This document shows, piece by piece, positions 45,936-57,530 of a stretch of DNA of 64,000 nucleotides. Both the position numbers and the translations under genes were made by a program. Every line of letters starts with the position of its first letter. Positions within the stretch are counted from its first letter, which is position 1. This DNA is from Mauremys mutica (Eukaryota > Chordata > Testudines > Geoemydidae), in contig NC_059082.1 of the NCBI RefSeq assembly GCF_020497125.1, forward strand, positions 59,908,948 through 59,972,947, written 5' to 3'. The notes below the pieces were generated by a model that saw only the letters and a program-made list of their open reading frames with translations, had not been told where the DNA came from and made no database searches.

Positions 45936-46798
45936 TATGATGGGGTGGACTAGATCCTGAGACCCCGTGCTGGAAACCTTGTGCCCCTGCCACATCCCAC
46001 CCCAGAAAAGGGAAGTAGACAAGTCCTCCAAGCTGACTAGAATGGTGTGTGGGAAGCAGCCAATCAGAGCCCAGCAGGCTAGTATAAGAAGAGATGCAGG
46101 GCCAGAGCAAATTCAGTTTCTTGCTAGAGCTGGAGGAGTGTGGATGGTGTGTGGCTGGCTGAGGGAGCTGCAGGACCTCGGATGAGGTAGTGCTGTCAGA
46201 AGCCAGGGAGATCGAGAAGGAGTCCTGAGCTGGTTGCTGAGACTCCGTCAGGAAAAGGCCCTGAGGTAAGGGTGAAGATGGTGCAGGGCCACAGGGAAAT
46301 GGCTCAGGGAATTAGAGCAGCAGCGCGACTTGGATAAAGGGACACAGTGACAGCTTCTATCTACAAGGTCCCTCTGCTGGGACTCAGAGTAGTGGATGGG
46401 CCTGGGTCCCCCTGAATTCCCCATTAGTCACTGGTGGAAGTGGCCTGGGCACTGAGGCACCCCAGAAGGGAGAACTAAACTCTTTAGTGGCCCAACTGAA
46501 GAGCTATGGTCAGAAAAGCCTTGAGAGGGTGAAGACATTGCCTCCAAGGAAGGAGTACTGTCATACTGCTCTATTCCAGAGTAGGGACAAACGGAGAGAG
46601 ACATTACAGAAGGCATTGAGAAAGGCCCCTCTTGGACTTGTACCCGTAAAGGGGTTTGCTTGTCTTTTATCTCACAGACAGACTGTGTATGACTTGAAGG
46701 CTGAGTCAGCGAAGACCCACCACAAACAGAGAGAGACAGTTCAAGCGCACGCTCTCGGCCAGGGGGCACTCACAAGAGGTGAGTGCAACACTGTTATA
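45936..46798 (+). mobile_element. Solo LTR inside CR1 (863 bp)
   Basis: It begins TATGATGGGGTGGACTAG and ends CAACACTGTTATA. The flanks TGGGG (45931-45935) and TGTGG (46799-46803) are a 5-bp target duplication with one mismatch. The canonical TG...CA ends have become TA...TA, as expected from CpG/G-to-A decay. CR1 text resumes directly after it. A CCAAT box and a TATA-like box give plus orientation. It is related to 18440-19041 and more distantly to 63205-63846. It encodes no protein. Confidence 0.82.
46056..46088 (+). promoter_or_regulatory. LTR promoter: CCAAT and TATA-like box
   Basis: GCAGCCAATCAG (46056-46067) is followed by AGTATAAG (46081-46088). The same CCAAT-then-TATA order occurs in the LTR at 63371-63416. 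Confidence 0.5.
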
Positions 46799-47464
46799 TG
46801 TGGATTAATATGAGAATTGAAAGGTAGGGAAGGAAATAGCTAAAGGGGAGACTACGAATCATACTGAAAAATGAACCGTCAGGGGAGATTACTAGTGGAA
46901 TTCCTCATTTCTCATTCTAATTAATGACCTTGGCACAAAAAGTGGGAGTGTGTTAATAAAATTTGCTAATGACGCAAGGTTGAGAGGTATTGTCAATACT
47001 GAGGAGGACTGGAATATTGTACAAGAAGATCTGGATGACCATGAAAACTGGAGTTAATGAAATGGGATGAAATTTAATATTGCAAAGTGCAAGGTCATGC
47101 AGTTAGGGACTAACAACAAGAATTGTTGCTATGAGCTGGTGACTTATCAGTTGGAAGCGACAAGAGGAGAAAGACCTGGGTGGATTGGTTGATCACAGGA
47201 GGACTGAGCCACCAATCTGATGAGGTCATGAAAAAGGCAAATATGATACTAGGATGCATCGGGTGAGGTATTTCCAGTAGAGAGGGAAGTGTTAGTACCA
47301 TTATTCAAGGCACTGGTGACACCTCATTTTGAATACTGTGTGCAATTCTGGTCTCCCATTTTAAAGAAAGATGAATTAAAACTGGAACACATGCAGAGAA
47401 GAGCCTCTAGGCTGATCAGAGGAATGGAAAACCTACCTTAGGAGAGGAGTCTGAAAGAGTTGGC

Positions 47465-47758
47465 TTGTTTAGCCTAAACAAAAGAAGGCTGAAGGGCAAT
47501 ATGGTCACTCTCTATAAATATATCAGAGCGATAAATACCGGGGAGGGGGAGGAGTTATTTAAGTTAAGCACCAATATGGACATAAGAACAAATGGATATA
47601 AACTGGCCATCAATAAATTTATGCTTGAAATTAGACAGAGGTTTCTAACGATCAGAGGAAGTAAGTTCTGGGACAGCCTTCCAAGGGGAGTAGTGGGGGC
47701 AAAAAACCTAAGTGGCTTCAAGACTGAGTTTCATAAGTTTATGGAGGGGATGGTATGA
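47465..47758 (+). pseudogene. CR1 ORF2 C-terminal remnant
   Basis: The final ~97 residues of CR1 ORF2 are open here, from 'MFSLNKRRLKGNMVTLYKYI' through 'TNGYKLAINKF', 'TIRGSKFWDSLPRGVVGAK' and 'SGFKTEFHKFMEGMV', ending at a TGA at 47756-47758. This is the normal C-terminus of the family, better preserved than the copy at 3442-3741. The upstream reverse transcriptase is broken by stops, an internal deletion and two insertions, so no enzyme can be made. Confidence 0.9.
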
Positions 47759-48172
47759 TGAGACTACAATCTGTGACTGCTAGTAGCAAGTATCTCCAAT
47801 GGCTGGTAATGGGACACTAGATGGAGAGGTCTCTGGGTTACTGCAGAGAATTCTTTCCCAGGTGTTTGGCTGCTGGATCTTGTCAACATGCTCAGGGTCT
47901 AACAGTTCCCCATATTTGGGGTCTGGAAGGAATTTTCCCCCAGGGGAGATTGGGGGTGTTTTACCTTCCTCTGCAGCATAGAGCATGGGTCACTTGCAGG
48001 TTTAAACTAGTGTAAATGGTGGATTCTCTGTAACTTGCAGTCTTTAAATCATGATTTGAGGACTTTAAATCATTATTTGGGTCTCTGCAGGTGGTTCTGT
48101 GTCCTGCAATGTGCAGGAGGTCAGACTAGGTGATCATGATGGTCCCTTCTGGCCTTAAAGTCTATGTATTGG

Positions 48173-50730
48173 CAGCCCCACCAGAGAGACTAAGGATGGA
48201 TAGGAGAATGAACTAGTTAATTACCCCTTAAGATTCTCCTTCCAGATTAGAGTTGTGCCATGCTGCTAGGGCAGTTGTGGGAAGCTAGATTGTATGACAA
48301 TATCCTGTACCTGTCCTGTGGCTAAAGAGGGGAATTTCAGTAACCAGAAATGAGAATAAGGAATGCAAGACTGTGCCCTAGATAATTGTATTTATCACTC
48401 ACAGTTATGATTTACTCTGTTTGCTTGGGATGAATAGTAGAGGTTAGGTGATGACTAGTTTTTAGAGTGCAGAACAGAGACAAGCCAAATACTTAAGAAT
48501 ATGCAGGACCCAGCCCAGATTAAAAATGAAGTCAGGAGGCTTTACTTAACGTTTATACTTTGATGTTTTTGTACTGCTCATGTACCTGCTGCATTAGTTG
48601 CCTTGGAAACAAGTGACTGTGCATATGCAGCACAATGAGAGTCCACAATTTGTGGACTTGGCCCTTTGGGGCCCCATTACAGAATTCTTATATTTTGTAC
48701 AAGGCCCCTAGTGTCGCTTATTAGCAGTAAAGTGTGCAGCTGCCTTCATCAGCGTCAACTACCAATTTGTTTCTTATGGAAATGAACTAACTTTCATGGT
48801 GTGTACAGTTTTTCGGGAAATTTTATGTGGAACAGAAGTATGTTTCCCTCTGAGTTTTATGCTGCTAATTGATGTATCTTTGTCCTTCAAGAAATTTGCA
48901 TGTTTCTTACTCCCAATATTGACTTCAACTTTGTTGCTAAAGGGAAAAAACAACTTGCGTGGATCATAGGAAACAGACTTACTCTGATGCATTCTTTGCA
49001 TCATATTCTTTCTTAGCTTGAAACTGATGTTGCACTTGAGCTATAGAATCATTGCTTTCATTTATTTTGCACCATTTGAGTCTTCCCCTTTCCCCTTCAG
49101 TACACTTGTGTTTTGGTTTACTGTGAAATGTAGGGGAAATCTTAACTTTTAAGATGGTCATATTAAAGAATAGACGCACATTTTGGCTTTTTTCCTTCCA
49201 ACGACTGGAAATCCAGACATGAATAGGAATGATAATTAAAAAATATTAGCCAAACTTTCTCAAGCCTCAGACCAGGCTAGTGAATTTTCAAGTGCTGGAG
49301 AAAAGTTCATGGTTCTTATTTGAACTGGTTCATTCAACCCTAATTAATGTGGGGGTTTTTTTGTGTGTGAGAACATTCTGATACTTGTAGCTTATACATT
49401 ACACAATGAGAGATTTATTAAATTGAGAGAATTGCTAAAGATTAAATGAATAAGTAAAGATAATCAAGAGAAGGAAAACAGATACAAGTACTAGGTTTGC
49501 TAATTCCCCCAAAAGGGAAGAACCAAAGCAATTGGGAATAACCAGTTTGAATTACTTGAAGTCAGCGAAGAGAATTATCTCAGCAGAAAAGGGGACATGG
49601 GATAAATCTTCCCTGATTTATAGTAGCCTTGAAGGGAGCTGGAGTGTGCTTTTAGCCAAAGATTCAAACTCACCGCTGTTCACCTGTCAGGCTCCAGATG
49701 GAAGCACAGGAACTGCCAGTATTTAACAAGGGCTAAATCTTTTTCGCCTGCACCAAAACTGATGGAACAGGATGTGTGATTGATGCACTGCTCCCCATTC
49801 CAGGCTGCCAAGTGCTGTAATGGAACTGCTTTTTTGTTTCTGTTGCATTATTGTCCTATGTAGCTATACCTCCTGTGTTGAGGTGTTTTAGCTAGTGGAT
49901 CAGCACATCCCCCTTCCCTTAAATAGCCATGTGTTATGGCATAAATTGAGCAATAGCGAGCATGGGTTACAGACACCTCTTGGGCATTTTTTACCCTGAT
50001 GCATAGTGGAACTAAACCAGTTCCTCTGCCCTGCACATCCTATGTGCTGCCAAAGTGTGTGTGTAGAGTTTTCTCAGTCTGTGGTTTTGTCAGATCGTTT
50101 GAGGGAGGAGATCTGGGGATTGCAAGAAGAGATAGAACAACCAACCAGTAGCTTGATCAAATATAAGGTTTAAATTTCAACCCTGTACAGTGAGGTCATA
50201 AACACTTTAAGCAGCAACTAGAAAACACCCTCTCCAGGAAGTTCCTATGGTTATTAAGTTCCCTCTCTGTTAACTGTGGAGGACCAGAAACCACTCTGCA
50301 AACCCTGAAAAATTTTATGCTATTACCTTTTAATTAAAATCCCTGAAAATACAAGCCTGAAGAGCTGAAAGAGAATCAGAGCATGTACTCACTAGATGGC
50401 CTTTCCAAGTGATCACAGTTCTGGGTCTTTAACGGATTCATTGCTTCAGGGTCAAATTCCTGTAATCTAAGCCATGCATAGAGCATTATATACTGAGATC
50501 AGTATCTTTCAAGTAAACTGCTTTCTTGTCATTAAGTCTTGACATTTCTGTACATTGTGGCTGCTTCACTGCAATAAACTTTCCCTTGAGGATATACAAA
50601 CTGCATTTTCAGACATGAATACCAGGAAGGGGCTGCATATGAAATAGGAGAAGAAATTATTCTTGTTCGCAGAAGATGACTGGAGAGAAATGCCAGTAGC
50701 TGACATATGGCAGACAAGTAAGGACATAGA
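48173..50730. other. Unique DNA, no gene
   Basis: No repeat family recognised in 2.5 kb. Short open frames on both strands show no resemblance to known proteins. Confidence 0.5.
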
Positions 50731-50955
50731 AATTAGAAGCACAAGAGACCTAATAGTCTAACTTATCTAGTCTGTCCTCTTACCAGTGTGTGATTATTGC
50801 CTACAGAATATTCTCCCGTGCTTTGTCCATTCATGATTTAAATATCTCTGGACTTCTGGTCTGCCACTTCCCTTGGGAGACTATTCTGCAGGCCAAGAGA
50901 TTTCACCAAGAGGCAGTTCTGCTGCTATTCTGCCTAAAAATTCTTTCCATGTGGA
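50731..50955 (-). mobile_element. Old CR1-type LINE fragment
   Basis: Plus-strand blocks 'gcacaagagacctaatagtc', 'gtgctttgtccattcatgat', 'cacttcccttgggagactat' and 'ctgcctaaaaattctttcc' are the antisense of the LINE seen at 26611-27760. Confidence 0.65.
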
Positions 50956-53623
50956 GAAATTGTGCATATTAAGAGCCTATAAAAATGAACAATAAAACTT
51001 CAGTAATATGTAATATTCCAAATAATTAAAGAAGAAAGAGTTCTTTAGCCTGTACAATACAATCTAGATTGATTGAACTCCATTAACCAAAGGTTCTCAT
51101 AATTCCCTTGATGATTTGACACCTTTATTACCCAAACAAATTCAGTGCTGCCCGTGATACTCTGATCTCTGAGGTTGTACTATATATTAATATATTTTTA
51201 GAAAGAACGGGGAAGTGTCTGAACTGCAAGGAATAAAATATAATTAATTTTAAGGAAAATTGTATAGAATATTCCCCCACATGGGGGAAAATAATTTTTA
51301 AAAATTCAGTATAATTGATCTTACACCTAAAATCCATATTATATTTTCTTTACAAAACTACTACATAAAATAACCCAAACCAAACCAAAACTCCTCCCCC
51401 AACAAATTCCCAAATCTCTAACTATTAGAAAGTCTGGAAATGAACAGTTATGATATCCAGCTAATTTCATGCTGCCCTACAATCGTTTCTCATTCACTAT
51501 CCAGTTTACACTCATACTCTAAAGTACACCAGCAGGCAACAGTTGTCTCCTCCTCACCATCTTTGTCAGGTTGCTGTGGCCACATCTGCATTCCCACAGC
51601 CATGCCCCTTATGCTGGCAACCAGGAAGGGGAGTGGTATGCTCAGTTCTGCATTGGCATCTCTTTACCCTTTACAGATTATTCTTGCGTAAGAGAGAATG
51701 GAACCCCAAATTCCTTATGTCACTTCCTTCCATTGTGTTTTGGAGATATACCCTATACACTATCTTAGAGGCATTATTCTCTGGCATTATTCACAAAGAT
51801 ACAGAATAATGACAATTAACTAACAATGACTATAACAGTTACTTAGTTATACTTTTTAAGAACACTTCAAAGTACAGAGCTTTGTTAGATTTTTTAAAAT
51901 ATTAACCTACTATTAAAAGAAAGTAATTGATCAGTTAATTTTGCATGGAGGCGGTTAGAATTCATATTCAACTAATGAATAGCTGAGGATGCTAAGATCT
52001 CCAGGTATCTGAAATGCCTCTCTAGTTATTCTTTATTGCCTTGAAGTGGCTCTTTGCAATTGGATGTGAAGTGAAATAGTCAAAGATGAAGGTAGAGTGG
52101 TGCTTAAAGGTCACACTGGCAGGGCACTCCATGGACCATGCTCTTTTGATCAATGTTCGCTCTTCCAACTGCAGTTAGGTCTAATGCAGCATTGCTATTA
52201 CTAATTAATTGCCTGGGAGAAAATTAGGAGTGTAATAATGTGGCACACTGAACCATTTAACAATGTGGTTGGCACATTCTGTTGTCTACTAAGGCCGTTG
52301 GAGCAAATTCCTGTTCAGTTGTGAGTACATCTAGTATATGAAATTTAATAGTTCTTGTATTACTGATTAGAATCAGCTGATTTAGTCCTCTCTTAATGTG
52401 ATTATAGACAATATTGTGATTGCACAATATGAGGATGTGAAACCCAGGATGCCGATGGAGATTGAGTAAATGAAAATCTTTCTTCCCTTGTCAGTACAAC
52501 TTTGTGTTATGAGCATTATACTGCTAGAGGTACTGTTTTTCAGATGAAATATAAAGCCATGGTCCTATAAACCTTTAATCATTAATGATTTCATGATACA
52601 TTTTGTAAGAACAGAGTTGTAAACACCAGCATCCTGGCCAAATTCCAGTTTGAATAATTACAAATCTGCCACCTAATCTTCCAGCTGTATTTTTGGTTGA
52701 AAATAGGCTGGGTTTGGTTTTTTGCTTCCTGTTCTACAGTGAATTGCATTATAGTTGAAGATAGCATGAAGTGGTACCAGCCAGTGGAATGTGTGTTATG
52801 AAAAGTGCCGCAGTGAAACTGGCACCATCTTACTCAACAGAACTTCTCCACGTCTCTAGGACTTGGGATTCCCTTTCTAAGTCATGTTTGATGACTTTAG
52901 TGACAATTTTTTTTCCGTTACTTGATACTCATGTTTGTCCTGAATAATCAGTGTAGCTATGAGAGTGAGCTAGATTCTATTCTTATTAATGCATCATCAA
53001 AAGAATTTTTTGAGTTCTAATCAGTTACATCTATGAAAACCCATTGAAGGAAAAGGGTTGTGTGGGTTGTTAAATAATCAGCCTAGACCCAAGGTGCTTG
53101 AAGGAGCTTTTCTTTATTCAGTGATGCAGTTCTCAACTGCTTTTGCAGAACAGAATATGGGCTTCTGTCATGCACCTCCTCCACACTTCCTGTCTGGGAA
53201 GCTAAACCACTTAAGTACAGTTCCCAATATCACAGATTGCAAAGTTGTCAGAGAGGGTCCAATCTGATGACAGTAGCTGGCATAAGTGTTACAAAGGACA
53301 TCTTGAAAACTGTTCTTACTTGTGGTAATGTATGAAAAGGAAAGGGCCCAGTTAGTCTGAAGTGAAAACTAATCTCCTCTCATGTAAATTTATTTATTTA
53401 GATTAGTATGGATGACAAAAATAGCACCTATCCCTATACTCTAGGTGCCAATAAAGTTAACTTAACTTTTACAAAAATCACAAATAATAGCTAAAGTACA
53501 TAAGTCTAACTCCTAGTAACTCACTATAATCAAACTAGGCAACTTTACACTCAAACTACTCTTTCCCACCATCTATTTCCTGACCTTAAAATTCTGAATA
53601 CATTGGTCAAAAATGAGGACATG

Positions 53624-53625
<2 letters not shown>
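50956..53625. other. Unique A+T-rich DNA
   Basis: Nothing recognised. A T run lies at 52908-52916. Confidence 0.5.

Positions 53626-53656
<31 letters not shown>
53626..53656. repeat. (GT)n microsatellite, about 15 units
   Basis: Uninterrupted GT run ending 9 bp before the Harbinger terminus. Confidence 0.95.
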
Positions 53657-53658
<2 letters not shown>

Positions 53659-54424
53659 ATATCTAGGGGTATGTCTACACTACAAAATTAGGTCAATTTT
53701 ATAGAAGTCAATTTTTAGAAATTGATTTTATACAGTTGATTGCGTATGTCCACGTTAAGCGCATTAAGTCAGCAGAGTGCGTCCTCACTACCATGGCTAG
53801 CATTGATTTACAGAGTGGTGCACTGTGGGTAGCTATCCCACAGATCCTGCAGCCCATTGGAATTCTGGGTTAAGCTCCCAAAGCCTGATGGGGCAAAAAC
53901 ATTGTCACGGGTGGTTTTGGGTACATGTCATCAGGCCCCCCCTCGCTCCCTCCCTCCATGAAAGCAATGGCAGACAATTGTTTCACGCCTTTTTTCCTGA
54001 GTTACCCGTGCAGATGCCATACCATGGCAAGCATGGAGCCCGCTCAGCTCACCGTCATCATACATCTCCTGGGTGGTGGTGGCAGACATGGTACTGCATT
54101 GCTACACAGCAGCAGCTCCTTGCCTTTGCGGCAGATGGTGCAGTAGGACTAATAGCTGTCGTACGTCTCCTGGGTGCTCCTGGCAGACCTCGGTGAGGTC
54201 GATGTGGGCGCCTGGACAGACATGGCTATCCTCCTCTTAGAGCACTGAATGGGAGCCAGAAATTCCAGGTCATTCTCTTCTTTAAGTTTCATTTCATGGA
54301 GATTCAATCCTGCCTGGAATATCATGTGAGCTGGAGGCTTCTGCCTCAGACTGCTCTCCCAACTGGCAGCACTGCGTGGTCGCTCCTATCCCAGCCTACC
54401 CCTTGCTCCCATGGCTCATGAAGC

Positions 54425-54720
54425 TTGGACTGTAGTAAGGAGCAGTTCAACTATAGGCTGAGCAAGTGCAGAATGGTGGTAGAATGTGCCTTTGGATGTT
54501 TAAAAGCTCACTGGCGCTGTTTGCTGACTAGGTCAGACCTCAGTGCAACCAACATTCCCATTGTTATTGCTGCTTGCTGTGTGTTCCATAATATCTGTGA
54601 GAGTAAGGGGGAGACATTTATGGTGGGGTGGGAGGTTGAGGCAAATTGACCAGCATCTGATTTTGAGCAGCCAGACACCAGGGTGATTAGAAGAGCACAG
54701 CAAGGCGCGCTGCGCATCAG
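54425..54720 (+). pseudogene. Harbinger (HARBI1-like) transposase C-terminal remnant
   Basis: PIF/Harbinger transposases cut and paste the element using a DDE nuclease. The surviving frame has 'QFNYRLSKCRMVVECAFGCL' then 'KAHWRCLL', the C-terminal part that holds the last catalytic residue (the Glu of 'VECAFG'). 'IPIVIAACCVFHNICESKGE' follows. A stop at 54647-54649 ends the frame early; the tail continues recognisably after it. The central nuclease region with the two catalytic Asp residues is missing: text jumps from an N-terminal-like segment near 54200 to the C-terminal part within about 200 bp. It is non-functional. The first Met is just the first in frame. Confidence 0.85.
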
Positions 54721-54860
54721 AGAGGCTTTGAAAATCCGTTTAATGACTGGCTAGGCTTTGGTGTGACAGTTGTGTGTGTTTCTCCTTGATGCAAACCCGC
54801 CCCCTTTGTTGATCTTAATTTCCTGCAAGCCAACCACGCTCCCCCTTCAAAATAAAGTAA

Positions 54861-55322
54861 CTATTGTTTTGAAACCATGCATTCTTTCTTTATTAAGAAA
54901 AAAATGAGATAACAGATAAGGTAGCCTGGGTGGGGTGGGGGAGGAGGGAAGGACAAGGGCACATTGTTTATTGTAGCCACACTAAAAATCAAACTGTTTG
55001 AATGACAGCCTTCTGTTGCTTGGGCCATCCTCTGAAGTGGAGTGTCTGGGTGCCCAGAGCTTCCCCTCCCCCGCCCCCACGTTCTTGGGCGTCTGGGTGA
55101 GGAGGCTATGGAACATGGGGAGGAGGGTAGGCGGTTATACAGTGGATGCAGCATGGGTCTGTGCTCTTGTTGGCTTTCCTGCAACTCCAAAAGATGCTTC
55201 ATCGTGTCCATTTGCTCCCCCAACAGATGCTTCATCATGTCCGTTTGCTCCCCCATTAGCCTCAGCAGTGCGTCCTGCCTGTGCTCTTTGCACTCACTTA
55301 ATTCTTTCCTGGCCTCTGCCAC
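54861..55322 (-). pseudogene. Harbinger Myb-like accessory protein, C-terminal remnant
   Basis: Harbinger elements carry a second gene for a Myb/SANT-type DNA-binding partner that helps the transposase reach the nucleus and the termini. This open minus-strand frame (153 codons) holds only the C-terminal half. It has a charged helix 'MAEARKELSECKEHRQDALL', a tandemly doubled segment 'GEQTDMMKHLL'/'GEQMDTMKHLL' with coiled-coil-like leucine spacing, then a proline/arginine-rich tail. The N-terminal Myb trihelix should lie at higher coordinates but is disrupted there. Identification rests on position and layout more than on a domain hit. Confidence 0.65.
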
Positions 55323-56007
55323 CGAATGCTTTCATGCATTAAACTATGCCCTATCAGTGTGGAAGAACTGCATGAGCTTGGAAAACATGTCATTGCGAGT
55401 GTGTTTTTTCCACCTTCTAATCTGCGATAACCTCAGGGACGGAGATGATAGGGGGAGTGTAGAAACATTCTACACTCTACAATTCTGGGGGGACTGCATG
55501 GTCACCTGTGCTTCTGAGTGCTGCTGATTTCGCCACGCTCACCAAACAGAAAATAGAATTCAGAAGTTCCCGGAGCTTTACCTGTGTACCTGGCTCGTGC
55601 TTAGGAGTTCAAAGTGCTGTCCAGAGTGGTCACAATGGAGCACTCTGAGATATCTCTCAGAGGCCAATACCATTGATTTGTGTCTGCACTACCCCAAATT
55701 CAACCCAGCAAGGTCGATTTTAGTGCTACTCCCCTCACCGGGGAGGAGTACAGAAGTCGATTTTAACCAACCCCGTTCCGTCGACTTAAAGGGCTCTTAT
55801 GTGGACATATTCATTTTAAAAGTGACCTAACATGGCTAAATTCAACCTAACCCCATAGTGTAGACCAGGGCTAGATGTTTGCTGAACAGTTTCTCTCATA
55901 CAGGGACTAAGCAGTCTATCCTTAGATGTCACCAAAACCCATGTACAGTTTGTCTCCAGAATATTTGTTAACTCAGTGAGTCCTAATCAATCTCTCCTAC
56001 TCACTGA

Positions 56008-56091
56008 GGCCCAGATCCTCAAAGGTACTTAAGTCTCATTGATTTCAGTGAGAGTTTTGACCTTTTGAGAATCTGGGCCTTAGTGGCTAAA
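56008..56091. mobile_element. Palindromic MITE, 'ggcccagatcctcaaaggta' family
   Basis: The left arm 'ggcccagatcctcaaagg' is the complement of the right arm 'ccttttgagaatctgggcc' with few mismatches. The centre is 'cattgatttcagtgag'. Confidence 0.75.
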
Positions 56092-56971
56092 CAGTCTGTA
56101 GGCTTAGTCTTCCCTTACCCAAGCTGATCCTTTCTTTCATTCATTGCTTTGCCAGCAGTAGTCAACTCTCTCTTCTAAAATTTTTCCACTATTGCTGACA
56201 CCCCAATATTAGCCATGTTCAGAACCCTCATGTAGATAGGTCATTTCCTGCCACTGTGGTTTTAATCAGTGTCATTTAGCCCTGCTCAAAACAGGTCTAG
56301 TGAATATGTTGCTTGCATCCCCAGTGTGAGCCTGGCTTTGCTAAATTCTCAATGCTGCTACTATCAGTGGAACTGAACCTGTGTTACAAATGGTGGGAAA
56401 TTTTGAAAAAAAAAGTCCCTATTATACACAGGGGTTAAGTCTCCATAGATATGGGTTGCCCTGATGCACCCACCTCCCCTTGTATATTGTGTTCCTCCTG
56501 ATTATTAACTATATATGGAATACTGGGGGTTGGTTTTGTGGTTTGGGGCTGATTCTACATACCTGTCTCCAGAACAGACCATTAAGTCCTTACTGTCCTG
56601 GTCCATTCTGAAATTTGTAGAATCCAACACTGTCCTGTTTAGTTCTCATTATACGAAGATTGTCACAATTGACCCATCATCGGGTGAAGGACAATGATCA
56701 GCTAATTTTAGCTGTTATTTTAATTGCAAAAGTTAAATAAAGGATCATTAAATAGCTCCTCACTATTTATAAAAAGTAAGATTTTTTAAAAAAATGTTGA
56801 GGATGAGCTTGTGAAAGCAGAAATGAAGAGAAATTGAGGAGAGAGCTATATAACAGGAGGTTGGTGCTACTTTTTAAGTGGAGACCTTGGTCACACAACT
56901 AACATGAAAAAGTATGCTTAGAAAACATTTAAGATGAATGGGGAGAGGGTAGAAGCAGCTATCTGTGGTCT
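56092..56971. other. Unique DNA, no gene
   Basis: No feature recognised. Confidence 0.5.
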
Positions 56972-57021
56972 TCTATCTATCTAATCTATCTGTCAATTTA
57001 TCTATCTACCTACCTACCTAG
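56972..57021. repeat. TCTA/CTAC tetranucleotide repeat
   Basis: Interrupted (TCTA)n passing into (CTAC)3. Confidence 0.85.
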
Positions 57022-57304
57022 GCAGAAATGGAAGACAACCTTTAAGACAAGTACTACTATTAAGTATAGTTACAAAACTAACTAGAATGGTCTCAACTAA
57101 AGATAGCACCTGAATGAAGACAGTGGGTCTGCATGGGATGTTGGAGAATATAGATTTTATTTGATACTAGAGAGGATTTAGTACTGGCTGGGATGTAGAG
57201 ATAAGTGTTTGAAACTAAATGGCTAATTATGAAATAGTTTAGTATTGGAACTACAGAAACAGTAACTGTCTAGGTTGCAGATAAGCAGAGATCCAGGCAG
57301 GAAC

Positions 57305-57530
57305 TCAAAAAAGAGAAGTTTGGAGATTCTAGCAGGGGAGCGCATCTACCGTAAACCCTTGACCGAAGAACGGTACTCCTCTATCTGGGAGGTCGTCCTC
57401 TTCGACGAGCATGCAGCTTTGGGAAGGACGCACATGGAGCGGTGAGGGAGGAAGGGGACATCCACCTAGCCAGCCAGATCAGCCGAAACAACCCTGGCGA
57501 TCAATGGGGTGACAGATGTCGCAGTATATT
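57305..57530 (+). other. CpG-rich orphan segment of unknown origin
   Basis: Against A+T-rich flanks this ~200-bp stretch has about ten CpGs ('gagcgcatctaccgtaaacc', 'gaccgaagaacgg', 'cttcgacgagc', 'cagccgaaac'). A 37-codon frame from about 57338 reads 'GERIYRKPLTEERYSSIWEV' and then 'VLFDEHAALGRTHMER' to a stop; a second frame begins at 57442. The composition suggests the edge of an inserted element or a processed copy of a transcript. I do not recognise the family. Confidence 0.4.

Larger units (their letters stand above)
44455..48172 (+). mobile_element. CR1 LINE interrupted by nested insertions
   Basis: A single CR1 copy, 5'-truncated within ORF2 near the start of the reverse transcriptase region ('DWRIANIV' at about 44520). 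It is spread over 44455-44697, 45769-45935 and 46799-48172. The pieces join in order. The middle piece holds 'FSKAFDTVPHGKLL' at about 45871-45912, a reverse transcriptase motif. The third contains 'KFANDA' at about 46961-46978 where functional CR1 has an Asp-Asp pair. The 3' UTR ends with 'ggtcccttctggccttaaag' then 'tctatg'. Many stops and a short deletion near 46895-46915 make it inactive. Confidence 0.9.
53666..55870 (+). mobile_element. PIF/Harbinger DNA transposon (2205 bp), two-gene, decayed
   Basis: The left end GGGGTATGTCTACACTAC and the complement of the right end, CCCTGGTCTACACTATGG, are terminal inverted repeats that continue as 'ttaggt(c/t)(a/g)a'. The 3-bp target duplication CTA flanks it (53663-53665, 55871-55873). 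It retains parts of both Harbinger genes, converging: a transposase on the plus strand and a Myb-type accessory protein on the minus strand. The transposase centre is deleted, so it cannot move itself. Confidence 0.92.

Noticed and set aside
53825..54196. Separate 123-codon gene before the transposase remnant
   Set aside because: It is within the Harbinger termini and probably derives from the element's own 5' coding region in shifted frames.
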